From Butyricimonas virosa (GTDB lineage: Bacteria; Bacteroidota; Bacteroidia; Bacteroidales; Marinifilaceae): a DNA stretch of 64,000 nt. The notes beneath the pieces are model-generated. The model ran no database searches. It was given only the letters and a program-made list of their open reading frames with translations, and was not told the DNA's origin. A program made the position numbers and the translations under genes. The stretch is from assembly GCF_025148635.1 (NCBI RefSeq), contig NZ_CP102269.1, forward strand, positions 1,364,001 to 1,428,000. Reading direction: 5' to 3'. Position 1 is the stretch's first letter. Each line of letters opens with the position of its first letter. Shown here piece after piece: positions 55,094-64,000 of the stretch.

Positions 55094-56182
55094 TCAATTT
55101 TGCTTATTATTATTCTTGTAAAAGTCCAAACAAAGCTTGATTATCTTTTTCATTTCACCATCTTCCATTTGCACATACAATTTTTCACCCACAACAATCC
55201 AACGTTCCTTATCCTCCGGGGTTCCTTCTTTCATGATACGATCATAAAAATGAATATAGGGAACTTCCAACGCTTTAATCTTGAAAAATTCATTCTCGCA
55301 AACAGACACTAAAGAAGTCAAATTCTTCGTCTCGCCCCGTGCAATCTTCACATAAGACTGCAGGTCTCCGTTATTAGGTAATTTTAGAGCATCGATTTCA
55401 CGTCCTAGAGCTTTCAATTGTCGCTCGGTCATGATTTCTTCTTTCTTGAATATTCTCATCAAACGTTCCACATATCGTTTTTCCACCTCTTTAGAAACTT
55501 CCTCTTTGCCTATTGACTTGCAAAAATATGTATAATTTTTCAATAAATACTTCTCAATATTAGACCCTGCAGGAGACAAATTCTGATTTGTAAAAAGAAA
55601 CCAATAATCTTTGCTCATTTTTTCTTTATCACTCAATTGGTCCATCAATTCTCCGGCAACAACAGTCTCCAACGGATCATAAAAACGAATCAAAGTCTTC
55701 AGATATTTCAGCAAAAACTCTTTACCACGCTCTCCAGCTTGATAGCTCGCCTCCATTGCACCGGAGGCTTTGGAGGCATCAAAAGCCTCCTCTACACCCC
55801 GAATAATTCCATCAGCATCACGTCCGCCTACCAATTTATGAACAAGCGTTCCATCCGTACGCAAGACCAGAAAAGTAGGATAAGCTCGCACTCCAAAGCG
55901 TTTACCCAATTCAGGCCCTTCCCCCTTTTCCATGTCATATTTCACACAAACAAATTTCGAATTAAAATAATCTCCAACCTTCTCTTGAGGAAAAATATGT
56001 TCTGTCATGTTCCGACAAGGACCACACCAAGAAGTATAACAATCCACAAACACCAGCTTATTCTCTGCCTGGGCTTTATCCAATGCCTCCTTAAAGCTCA
56101 AATGCTCAAAATTCACTCCATCCTGGGTAAATCCCACTATCCCCCAGCACAATAATATCACGAAAAGAAATATCTTTCTCAT
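55094..56182 (-). CDS. Cassette D: periplasmic thioredoxin-family protein
   Basis: 362 residues from ATG 56182 (MRKIFLFVIL, a good signal peptide); an upstream in-frame ATG at 56203 would spoil the signal sequence. The thioredoxin domain carries VDCYTSWCGPC (Cys53/56), DMEKGEGPEL and the cis-proline AYPT, as in cassettes A and C. The C-terminal 220 residues are helical. It probably keeps substrate glycoproteins or the surface proteins of the operon reduced in the periplasm. It is placed between the PKD-like gene and the two mannosidases. Confidence 0.85.
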   Translation of the reverse strand: MRKIFLFVILLCWGIVGFTQDGVNFEHLSFKEALDKAQAENKLVFVDCYTSWCGPCRNMTEHIFPQEKVGDYFNSKFVCVKYDMEKGEGPELGKRFGVRAYPTFLVLRTDGTLVHKLVGGRDADGIIRGVEEAFDASKASGAMEASYQAGERGKEFLLKYLKTLIRFYDPLETVVAGELMDQLSDKEKMSKDYWFLFTNQNLSPAGSNIEKYLLKNYTYFCKSIGKEEVSKEVEKRYVERLMRIFKKEEIMTERQLKALGREIDALKLPNNGDLQSYVKIARGETKNLTSLVSVCENEFFKIKALEVPYIHFYDRIMKEGTPEDKERWIVVGEKLYVQMEDGEMKKIIKLCLDFYKNNNKQN

Positions 56183-56210
56183 CACTATCAACTTTACAAT
56201 CATTTTACAA

Positions 56211-57752
56211 TTATAGCAACGCTCTCCAACTCATATTCTTCACTTTCGTCAATCCTTTCCAAACTGCCTTCGGATCTGATTTTAACTCTACTTTATCCGG
56301 ATTATTTCCCACATAATATTTTCGTAAAGAACCACCCTCTATTGCACTATATGTCGCAATATACAAAGCATCTTTCATAGGTTCCATGGTCAAATCAAAC
56401 TTCAACATGGTAATCTCATCCGTTGTTTCCAAAGGGATCATATCCACACGCTCATTACCTATATCATAATTATAAGCATACAACGTGTTATTCTTCACGT
56501 AAAATAACACAGAACGAGTAGACGAGAAAGCGTAAAAATCAGCACTTAATACATCAGTTGCTACACTTGAAGAAATTCGATAACAATTCTTTGCTTCCAA
56601 ATTATTCACATAGAATTTATAAATAAAAGCATTCGTTCCATCCCCCATAAGAGCAAACGAATTTCCATCAGAAACCCATGCCTTTGCTTCATTCCAAGTA
56701 TTCTCTCCATAGATCAACTTACGCCCTGTTTCCTTTTGATCCCAAACAAATGCGTCCGAAATCTTCGGTACAATCGTATCGGAATAAGGATTCAAATACC
56801 CCTCAACCTTATAGAAACGATCAGTTTCTTCTGAATACCATATAAACTTTTTTAACGATTGAATACTATAAAAAAGATACTTGCTTGCAGGAATATACTT
56901 ACTCAAGTCATCCTGTAAACAATTCAACGGGAAAGAATAAGTCCCATATGTTAGCATGTTCAGACCCGTATAGAACAAATAGCCATTATTACAAACAACG
57001 ATTCTATTACCTTCAACTTTACCATTAATATCCCTTTGCTCTGGAGCGATTGCAATAGGCATCATCGGTTCGCCATAATCCTCTAATAAAAAATTCTGGA
57101 ACACGTCCGATTCAGTCCCTTGTAACGTCTGCCGATCCAAATAATATGATCCGGATTCAGAAAGCACCCATACTTGTCTATATTCTTCCCCTTGATTTCC
57201 TGTATGGAAAAAAGAAATAGGCCCTTTGAGGGCTGGTAATCCACTAGTTGCCAATACATTTTTAATTACCACGGTATCTAAACCTGACATAGAAATCATT
57301 TGCGCATCAGCATAACCATTCACATCCTCTCCTATCAACATGATTCCCCGGGAATAAGGAGTTCCTACTATTACCGTAAATTTTTTCTTCCAATGCACAT
57401 CTGTTTTTTTATCCCAAATTTTTAAATACAAATCATACGTATTAGGTGCCAAAGAGATAAAATAATTTAACACACGCTCCGTAGAAATTGTATCTTTTTG
57501 ATTACTCGTATTTATAGGAGATATTATCCACGCATACTGAAAACGACTTGCGTCTGTTTTATCTCCTGTCGACATTTCAACAAGAGCATCTATTTTCAAG
57601 GTATCGATATTTAATAAAACGTTATATGTCGTATTAACATCTCCAAATGTTATCTCATTTATATCATGATAATCATAATTACCCTTGTCATCATAACATG
57701 AAACTACACTTAAAAGTATAATTCCCAACCATATATATATAAATTGTTTCAT
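56211..57752 (-). CDS. Cassette D: PKD-like family lipoprotein
   Basis: A 513-residue lipoprotein (lipobox SVVSC, then YDDKGNYDYHDINEITFG). PKD-like N-terminal domain, then a repeated beta region starting near GIMLIGEDVNGYADAQMIS, the same joint as in the A and C proteins (GMMALSNMNGEA and WLILSEDSEGF). Probably a surface accessory of the SusCD pair. It lies 30 bases after the DUF4843 gene. Confidence 0.75.
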   Translation of the reverse strand: MKQFIYIWLGIILLSVVSCYDDKGNYDYHDINEITFGDVNTTYNVLLNIDTLKIDALVEMSTGDKTDASRFQYAWIISPINTSNQKDTISTERVLNYFISLAPNTYDLYLKIWDKKTDVHWKKKFTVIVGTPYSRGIMLIGEDVNGYADAQMISMSGLDTVVIKNVLATSGLPALKGPISFFHTGNQGEEYRQVWVLSESGSYYLDRQTLQGTESDVFQNFLLEDYGEPMMPIAIAPEQRDINGKVEGNRIVVCNNGYLFYTGLNMLTYGTYSFPLNCLQDDLSKYIPASKYLFYSIQSLKKFIWYSEETDRFYKVEGYLNPYSDTIVPKISDAFVWDQKETGRKLIYGENTWNEAKAWVSDGNSFALMGDGTNAFIYKFYVNNLEAKNCYRISSSVATDVLSADFYAFSSTRSVLFYVKNNTLYAYNYDIGNERVDMIPLETTDEITMLKFDLTMEPMKDALYIATYSAIEGGSLRKYYVGNNPDKVELKSDPKAVWKGLTKVKNMSWRALL

Positions 57753-57782
57753 CGTTTCTATATTTTATCACAATCAAACTTC

Positions 57783-58598
57783 TTATTTATTCCCTTCCGG
57801 ATAGGAACCTTGCCCATATACACACCCCTTCACCCACATCAACTGTCCATTATCCTCTAATATAGGACTACCATCGTGATAGGCTTTATTCAACACTTCT
57901 GAAAATTTCCTTGAAATAACCGTCTGTTGCAAATAAGTTATCTTTTTGTCATTTTGGAAATCGTCATAAGTATATCCAAAGTATTGACATATTAGATTCA
58001 ATTTCTTAGGCGTAAAAGTTCCAAATTCAAAAGCAGACCATTGTTTCGGTTTAGGCATAATATCAGTCATACAAATTTTATGCATCGTCGCATCGAAAGA
58101 ATCATAAACCACACTACCATTTGTGAATTTGTCCATCTTATCAAACTCATCAAAAGTCAATGAGAAATAATCATTTGCAACCAGCTTCAACCCTAAAGTC
58201 ACCGTATCTGTTTTCATTTCAGGTTGACGATAAAGTAAAACAGGAATATAAGCGTAACTACTATTTGCTTCCACAACATATTCATCCGCTAATGCTCGAT
58301 AATGAACTCCTTCTCTTGCTGTCGTACTATCCGGGTTTACCACAACTTTAAAAGGACGCGGGTAATCTTTTTCCTCTCCGGTAATCATCACTTTAATCTT
58401 AACGGTCAACGTATCTTCTAAAATATTCCCGAATTCTGCCAAAGAATAAGGCATATAAGGCCAATCCTTTTCCGAACCCCATGAATGACCATCTTGCACG
58501 GCAAAATAAATGGCTTCCTCTCCCTTGTATGACATCAAATCCCGCTCACAGGCGACACAAGAGAAAAACAGTATCCATATATATATCAATCTTTTCAT
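57783..58598 (-). CDS. Cassette D: DUF4843 lipoprotein
   Basis: A 271-residue lipoprotein (lipobox SCVAC). Family signs: AIYFAVQDGHSWGSEKDWPY near the start, STTAREGVHYRALADEYVVE in the middle and KQWSAFEFGTFTPKKLNLIC near residue 195. It is about 35 residues longer than the A and C versions. In the operon it lies 12 bases after susD. Function unknown; probably part of the surface complex. Confidence 0.75.
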   Translation of the reverse strand: MKRLIYIWILFFSCVACERDLMSYKGEEAIYFAVQDGHSWGSEKDWPYMPYSLAEFGNILEDTLTVKIKVMITGEEKDYPRPFKVVVNPDSTTAREGVHYRALADEYVVEANSSYAYIPVLLYRQPEMKTDTVTLGLKLVANDYFSLTFDEFDKMDKFTNGSVVYDSFDATMHKICMTDIMPKPKQWSAFEFGTFTPKKLNLICQYFGYTYDDFQNDKKITYLQQTVISRKFSEVLNKAYHDGSPILEDNGQLMWVKGCVYGQGSYPEGNK

Positions 58599-58610
58599 AA
58601 TCCATCGTTT

Positions 58611-60092
58611 TTAATTCAATCTCATATTAATCTCACTATCCGGAAGTGGCACAACATAATTATTCATGTTCATATTTATCGTCTGACTTTCCGAATCTTT
58701 TTCCCATTTCCCATTCGGAATTTTTTGCATAGCTTTACGCTTGTAAAAGAAAAACATTTGGCCTTCGCCCAAAAACTCCCGACGACACTCTTTCGTAATT
58801 TCATCCATTAAAGTAGTTTCCGTCGCGGTAGAACTGGGACAATTTCGGTTGTTTCGTACCTTATCCAAATATCCCTTTGCCATTTCAAAATTACCAGAAC
58901 ATTCGGCAGCCAATAAATAGATTTCACTCAAACGAATTAAAGGCACCATTTTGTTGAACTTGCTCGCATTACCCCCTGATACATCTTCGTATTTCCGGTG
59001 ATAATTAATTTCTGTTCCCGCATTACTATATTTTGCCCAGATTGCATAGCGATAATCATTCTCGGAAGCATAAAAAGAATATTCCCTTCCCATCTCCAAA
59101 CGCCTGGAACTAAAAGTATATATTTGATCTACGGTCGGAATAAACAATTTGTCTTGTATCTCCGTTCCCCGGTAAGAATCATAAAGAGAAAATATCACTT
59201 CTGTGGAAAACACCCGATCAGGCACAGAAGGATCAACGGCTACAGAATGTTCCACGAAAGGAAAAATCTCAGCTCCCTCTACTTGTACTTCCCTCAAAAT
59301 TTCTTCTGCAACAATCAAAGCATTCCTTCCATCATGTCCCCATGCATACGCCCGGGCTAACAAAGCTTTCACTGCATAATAGTTCATCCTATATTGACGA
59401 TAATACAAAGAATTATCTCCCCCATCATTATTTGATTCGTTACGCACACCTTCCGTTAAAATTGGATCTACACTCTTCAACAAATCCAAAGCCACTTTCA
59501 AATCCTCGATCACAAAATTCAGAATCTCTTCAGCAGAAAGTAAGGGAGAAATTTCCGAATCGGAATTCGTCACGTACGGGATACTTTTTTCCGTTTTAGA
59601 AGCATCATCATAAACAGGACCGAACAAACGCAACATATCCAGATGTAACATGGCTCTCAAAGCAATTGCCTCACCTTTGTACAAACCGTAATAAACATCA
59701 GACAACACCTCTCTTTTAGCATCACATTTCTCGATAATTATATTACAATTCACAATCAAAGCATAAGCCTTCTCCCAAGCACTTTGGAAAATTGCCTTTA
59801 TTTCATCCTCCTCGTAACGATAGGCTCCCACCATCGAATTCATATCACTACCGCTACCATAAGTATAATACTGCGCCATAAAATCAATTATCCCAGCACT
59901 TAAAGTCCGCCCATAAAGAGCCCGATCAGTCAACCCGACATACACCCCGTTAATCGCTTTCTCGAATCCCTGCCTATCTTCAAAAAGCATACCTTCAGAC
60001 AGACGATCGGATGGTTTTATATCAATCCATGAACTGCAAGAACAAAAAGCCAACAAACACAAAAGCCAGCAATGTTTTATTTTCGTTTTCAT
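58611..60092 (-). CDS. Cassette D: SusD/RagB-family lipoprotein
   Basis: A 493-residue SusD-type lipoprotein (lipobox FCSC, then SSWIDIKPSDRLSEGM). Signatures: GEAIALRAMLHLDMLRLFGP, LIRLSEIYLLAAECSGN and the end EFLGEGQMFFFYKRKAMQ with YVVPLPDSE. It is the glycan-binding lid of the D transporter. The GH92 genes downstream suggest alpha-mannose-capped N-glycans or mannan as ligand. Confidence 0.9.
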   Translation of the reverse strand: MKTKIKHCWLLCLLAFCSCSSWIDIKPSDRLSEGMLFEDRQGFEKAINGVYVGLTDRALYGRTLSAGIIDFMAQYYTYGSGSDMNSMVGAYRYEEDEIKAIFQSAWEKAYALIVNCNIIIEKCDAKREVLSDVYYGLYKGEAIALRAMLHLDMLRLFGPVYDDASKTEKSIPYVTNSDSEISPLLSAEEILNFVIEDLKVALDLLKSVDPILTEGVRNESNNDGGDNSLYYRQYRMNYYAVKALLARAYAWGHDGRNALIVAEEILREVQVEGAEIFPFVEHSVAVDPSVPDRVFSTEVIFSLYDSYRGTEIQDKLFIPTVDQIYTFSSRRLEMGREYSFYASENDYRYAIWAKYSNAGTEINYHRKYEDVSGGNASKFNKMVPLIRLSEIYLLAAECSGNFEMAKGYLDKVRNNRNCPSSTATETTLMDEITKECRREFLGEGQMFFFYKRKAMQKIPNGKWEKDSESQTINMNMNNYVVPLPDSEINMRLN

Positions 60093-60117
60093 ATCTTTAT
60101 CTATTAATTATTTACAT

Positions 60118-63100
60118 CTAGAAAGTCACTCCTAATGAAAATGATACAGAACGGGCGAAAGGATAGCTCAATCCTCGTTCATTCTTCACCGTAGAAACAC
60201 GGAAAATATCATTCATGTAAGCTCTAAACGACATGGAAGAAGCCCCAATACGACTTAACCACTTTCCCGTACTCTCGTATCCCAACGAAATAGATTCTCC
60301 GGACAACACGTTATTATTTTCCACAAAACGAGAAGAAATCGGCGTTACTTCACTATCAGCAATCGACTTGAATTTTGCCTTATCTCCGGGTTGTTTCCAA
60401 CGATCGTATAAAGCTCGCTTATCTAAATTTTCCCATTTCTTCACACTGGAAAGATTCTCTACTTTATCATAAAGTGTCTGCATAAAAATCTGTCCACCTA
60501 AACGATAACGCAAATTAATGGAAGCCGAAAATCCCTTGTAATAGAAAGATGTACCGATCACTCCCTCTACATCCGGATCACTATTTCCAACAACCATCTC
60601 ATCATCATAATCATGCACGAAAGTTTGTTTACCTTCCTTCGTCAAGAAAATTTCCCGACCGGTTGCCGGATCAATTCCGCAAGACCTCACGGCCCACAAA
60701 TCGGAAGGACTCCCCCCGTCATAATAGCGGGTTAAATTACGATTACGGTTATCCAGATTGTATTTGGTCAAAACATCACTAACATTCCGGTATTCCGAAG
60801 TTTGGTGACGCATATTCGCATTCACGGACCAAAACATATCATCTCTACGTATAATAGAATAATTCAACGTCACGTTTACACCTTGTGTGATTTGCTTACC
60901 CACATTGCGAGGAATCGTCGTCGCACCCGTAGAAGAAGGAGTTCCGATATGTACTAACAATGGATCGGTCTTCTTATTAAAGTAATCAAAGTTCACTCTT
61001 AAACGATTGTCAACAATAACGAGATCAAAACCGATATTACGATCCAGCGTCTTTTGCCATTCTAATCCCCGATTTCCCAAGTTGGAAACGATTGCACTAG
61101 AACCGAAAATATTCATATTATTCGTGTTATAGCTATAGACTCGGGTAGAAATATAATCATTAAAATTCTGATTTCCAGGATTACCAATAGAAGCACGCAA
61201 TTTGAGTAAGCTAATACCCGATACACTTTCAAAGAAAGCCTCATTGTGAATATTCCACCCCAATCCAACAGACCAAGTATTCGTGAATTGTTTATCTGAC
61301 CCGAACACGGAAGAACCATCTGCCCGGTAATTTAAATCCAATAAATAACGATCATCATAAGAATAACCGAAATTCAAATAATAACTCAACGCACGATTCT
61401 TGGAATCCATATAAGTTGCCTTTCCGTCCTCTTGATAACCCAAAGCAAAGGCCGGATTAGAAAACTCATCATCGATAAAACCTTGCACCTTATACCCGCT
61501 TTTATCCGAACCGTTTTGGCTTAAACGCATACCACCAACAGTGTTGATCATGTGTTTCTCGTTAATCAACTTCCCGTAAGTCACACTAAAATCCCCATCG
61601 TAATTCAGAACTTTAGTATTTGTCTCCTCGTAACTTCCCCGATCAGCATTATCACTCTTGGAAGCAAATTCCGTGTTAAACGGTGATCTGAACTTTTTCA
61701 TCTGTTCATTCGATTTTGTCAATCCGAATCGTCCTCGAATCCTCAACTCGTCTATTACCCTCCAATCTACTTCAAAATTATTCGTGAAACCCGTTGATTC
61801 CGTTTCATCAAAATTAGTCTGTCTCATATCAAATAACGGACTATAATAAGTAGTAGAATAATTAGAGAACAATACCTTTTTCAACTCCCCATTTTCATCA
61901 TATTTACGAAAATAAGGATTCGCTTTAGCAAATTCAGAAAACGCCACCGGTTCCCGGTCAGCTTTTGAATAATCAATATTCAGATTATTCGTGAAAGACA
62001 ATCTTCCTTTCCGATAAATTAAACGAATATTCCCATTCATCACCTCTCGATCGGAGCCTTTCATAACTCCTTGTGTATTACCGTAACTTACCCCAACACC
62101 GTAACGAAAAACGTCATCACCTCCCTCGATAGAAAGAGTATGTCTATGAGTTACTGCAAAACGTAATGGCTCATTCATCCAATAAGTATCAACCCCTCTG
62201 GCAACCTCTTTCATCAAATCATTATAGATCTGCTCCTGTTCCTCATCTAAGATATTACCATTATCATCTATTAAACGATAACACCCGGCCAAACGTTCAA
62301 ATGTCAACTTCTCGTAAGAATTCATCAAATTATAATCTGACAAATCAGCAAAAGAAAGTTGCATATTCCCGTTATACGTTAATCTTAAGGAACCCGCTTG
62401 CGGTAATTTCGTCTCAACCACCACCACCCCATTAGCCGCTTTAGAACCATAAATAGCCGTAGCCGCAGCGTCTTTTAATATCGTGATACTCTGCACCCGA
62501 TCCATACTCAAATCACTAATTGTCTGTAATGTTGTTTCGAAACCATCCAAAATAAACAATGGTTGATTCGGGTCAGTCTCATACTCATCCGTCAATCCCA
62601 CGATACTACTCTTTCCACGAATTTCAATATCAGGCAAATGATTCGGATCTGAACCAAATTCATTATTTTCCATAATAGCAAAGGCCGGATCCAAAGTTTT
62701 CAAACTTTGTAACACACTCTGATTACCAACCATTTTCAGATCTTTAGAGTTAAATGTCGTTGAAGATCCTGTGAAACTTTCTTTCTTACGAGTGTAAATA
62801 CCCGTGATAACCACTTCATCCACTACCTTTACATTTTCCTTAAGTACCACGTTTATCGTATCCTGACCCGCATATTTTACTTCCATTGTTTCCATCCCGA
62901 CAAAAGAAAATAAGATGGCTAAATCTTTCACTTCTGGAAGTTTCAATACATATCTCCCGTCAGCATCCGTGGCTGTACCGATTGTTAAACCTTTCACAAC
63001 AACCGTAACACCTGGCATAGGCTGCTTTTTCTCATCGGTAACCTGACCGGTAATTTTAATTTCTTTTTTCTGTTGGGACATAACAAGCTTACGAACAATA

Positions 63101-63444
63101 ACAATCTTATCTACAATCTCGTAGCCAAACCCATTCTGACATAATACTTGATCTAAAATTTGTTTCAAGGTTACATCTTTCAATTCTACGTTTTTCACTT
63201 TAGAATTTCCCAAACTCTCTCTACGATACACAAACTCGTAATCCGTATTCGCTTTCAAGTATTCCAAAACATTTTCAAGCATCTCGTCACGGAATACCAC
63301 ATCCATTTTTTGTTCTTGCGAGTAACTCATGGCACTTACAGAAGTAAATGCAACAAGCAAAATAAAAACTTTCAATGTCATAACTAACAGAATTTTTCGC
63401 AATCTTCTCACAAGAAGACTACAAGTCATACTCTTTTTTTTCAT
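60118..63444 (-). CDS. Cassette D: SusC/RagA TonB-dependent transporter with STN domain
   Basis: 1108 residues from ATG 63444 (MKKKSMTCSLLVRR). The frame stays open to an ATG at 63471, but the later start matches the start position relative to the antisense -7 box in the other cassettes and gives a normal signal peptide. It has an STN domain (about 40-110), a carboxypeptidase-D-like domain (PMPGVTVVVKGLTIGTATDA), a plug with TGIYTRKKESFTGSSTTF and NQPLFILDGFET, and a barrel ending VKNERGLSYPFARSV. STN implies sigma/FecR control from the genes to its right. It is closest to SusC of cassette C. Confidence 0.93.
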   Translation of the reverse strand: MKKKSMTCSLLVRRLRKILLVMTLKVFILLVAFTSVSAMSYSQEQKMDVVFRDEMLENVLEYLKANTDYEFVYRRESLGNSKVKNVELKDVTLKQILDQVLCQNGFGYEIVDKIVIVRKLVMSQQKKEIKITGQVTDEKKQPMPGVTVVVKGLTIGTATDADGRYVLKLPEVKDLAILFSFVGMETMEVKYAGQDTINVVLKENVKVVDEVVITGIYTRKKESFTGSSTTFNSKDLKMVGNQSVLQSLKTLDPAFAIMENNEFGSDPNHLPDIEIRGKSSIVGLTDEYETDPNQPLFILDGFETTLQTISDLSMDRVQSITILKDAAATAIYGSKAANGVVVVETKLPQAGSLRLTYNGNMQLSFADLSDYNLMNSYEKLTFERLAGCYRLIDDNGNILDEEQEQIYNDLMKEVARGVDTYWMNEPLRFAVTHRHTLSIEGGDDVFRYGVGVSYGNTQGVMKGSDREVMNGNIRLIYRKGRLSFTNNLNIDYSKADREPVAFSEFAKANPYFRKYDENGELKKVLFSNYSTTYYSPLFDMRQTNFDETESTGFTNNFEVDWRVIDELRIRGRFGLTKSNEQMKKFRSPFNTEFASKSDNADRGSYEETNTKVLNYDGDFSVTYGKLINEKHMINTVGGMRLSQNGSDKSGYKVQGFIDDEFSNPAFALGYQEDGKATYMDSKNRALSYYLNFGYSYDDRYLLDLNYRADGSSVFGSDKQFTNTWSVGLGWNIHNEAFFESVSGISLLKLRASIGNPGNQNFNDYISTRVYSYNTNNMNIFGSSAIVSNLGNRGLEWQKTLDRNIGFDLVIVDNRLRVNFDYFNKKTDPLLVHIGTPSSTGATTIPRNVGKQITQGVNVTLNYSIIRRDDMFWSVNANMRHQTSEYRNVSDVLTKYNLDNRNRNLTRYYDGGSPSDLWAVRSCGIDPATGREIFLTKEGKQTFVHDYDDEMVVGNSDPDVEGVIGTSFYYKGFSASINLRYRLGGQIFMQTLYDKVENLSSVKKWENLDKRALYDRWKQPGDKAKFKSIADSEVTPISSRFVENNNVLSGESISLGYESTGKWLSRIGASSMSFRAYMNDIFRVSTVKNERGLSYPFARSVSFSLGVTF

Positions 63445-63455
63445 ACATTTGTAAA

Positions 63456-63530
63456 GTATTACATTAAACATTCATCTGCGACCAACAGATGTTTGATAAA
63501 GGGGGAATCGACCAAATTCCCCTTTTTTAT
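63456..63530 (+). ncRNA. Candidate cis-antisense RNA against susC of cassette D
   Basis: Plus-strand TACATTTG (63444-63451) begins opposite the A of the chosen susC ATG. Hairpin 1 is CATCTG-CGACCAA-CAGATG (63473-63491). Hairpin 2 is AAGGGGGAAT-CGACCAA-ATTCCCCTT (63499-63524), followed by TTTTATTTATT, a strong intrinsic terminator on this strand. Both loops are CGACCAA. The RNA would end just before the fecR stop codon. No clear -33 box was seen. Prediction only. Confidence 0.6.
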
Positions 63531-64000
63531 TTATTGATAAACAGTTACTATTTGATTTTTCACGTTAAACTTTACCTCACCCGTTTTCTCCAATATATTC
63601 AATACCGACTCGAAAGAAGCATAACGAGGAATCTTTCCTTTAAATGTAGCCTCTTTCAAAGACATATTTTGATAAAAAACCGTGAAATCATACCAACGAG
63701 CCAGTTTCGACATGATCTCCTCCAAGGTGTGATTCTCCAACACGAACATCCCGTTCCTCCAACTTATTACCTCCGCCACGTTAACTTTCCGAGTGTACAT
63801 TTTTTCGTCATTTACCACGGATTGCATCCCCGGATCAAGAATCACGGTCTGCCCATCAGTATCCACTTTCACTTTCCCACTGACCAAAGTGGTATACGTG
63901 TTTTTCTCTTCCGGATAGGCATCCACGTTAAATTCAGTTCCCAACACCTCCACAGTTTGTTTCTCCACGACAACCCGGAAAGGTCTCGTCTCATCTCTCG
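63531..64000 (-). CDS. Cassette D: FecR-family anti-sigma factor, 5' part outside the window
   Basis: The C-terminal 156 residues of a FecR protein, still open at the window edge (…DETRPFRVVVEKQTVEVLGT). Visible are the end of the FecR domain (TLVSGKVKVDTDGQTVILDP) and the DUF4974 domain (LEEIMSKLARWYDFTVFY, then YASFESVLNILEKTGEVKFN). The order matches cassettes A and C, so an ECF sigma gene is expected just beyond the window. The last 63 bases before the susC frame are the antisense RNA region. Confidence 0.9.
   Translation of the reverse strand, partial: RDETRPFRVVVEKQTVEVLGTEFNVDAYPEEKNTYTTLVSGKVKVDTDGQTVILDPGMQSVVNDEKMYTRKVNVAEVISWRNGMFVLENHTLEEIMSKLARWYDFTVFYQNMSLKEATFKGKIPRYASFESVLNILEKTGEVKFNVKNQIVTVYQ

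Overview
The window is chromosomal DNA of a member of the Bacteroidales. The evidence is the repeated SusC/SusD pairs, the ECF sigma/FecR regulators fused to STN-domain SusC signalling, the DUF4843 and PKD-like lipoproteins, two GH92 mannosidases and Bacteroidota-type promoters (TTTG, then TAnnTTTG). Butyricimonas/Odoribacter-like gut organisms carry many loci of this kind, but a genus call from this window alone is only a guess.

Positions 1-13,300 are an accessory, mostly A+T-rich region full of mobile-element scars. It begins with small zinc-ribbon/membrane genes. A 5.3 kb block of phage-type genes follows (a truncated gene, a tail-type lysozyme, a DUF192 protein, two tiny genes and a GH108 muramidase), bounded by two similar quasi-palindromic 47/48-bp sequences. 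An IS21-family element sits in the 3' end of the muramidase gene. After the block come an ADP-ribosylglycohydrolase gene, the last 25 codons of a yebC gene, an intact tRNA-Lys(CTT), and an IS256-family element whose transposase gene is split by a complete ISL3-type element. Two decayed gene fragments flank a class II Fic (AMPylase) gene preceded by repeated palindromes.

Positions 13,300-64,000 hold four outer-membrane nutrient-uptake cassettes, called A to D here. A (13,322-24,638), C (32,843-43,093) and D (48,119 to the window end) share the order [ECF sigma] - FecR - SusC(STN) - SusD - DUF4843 lipoprotein - PKD-like lipoprotein - periplasmic thioredoxin; the sigma gene of D would lie outside the window. 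D continues with two GH92 alpha-mannosidases, a sugar MFS transporter and a ROK kinase, which makes a complete route for mannose-rich glycans. B (26,130-32,612) is SusC(no STN) - SusD - unknown lipoprotein - TlpA thioredoxin, next to a divergent XRE regulator and without sigma/FecR. Between C and D lie an EamA exporter, a secreted GH2 beta-galactosidase and the remnant of another ECF sigma gene.

The most interesting signal is regulatory. At all four susC starts, an antisense-strand TAnnTTTG element begins exactly opposite the A of the susC ATG. Downstream on that antisense strand come a first hairpin and then a second hairpin with a U-rich tail, all within about 100 bases. This fits a short cis-antisense RNA against each susC leader, like DonS described in Bacteroides fragilis. 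In A and D the two hairpins carry the same loop twice, and the loop differs between loci. Combined with the repeated SusCD-DUF4843-PKD-thioredoxin cassette, this is the best candidate for an incompletely described system here.
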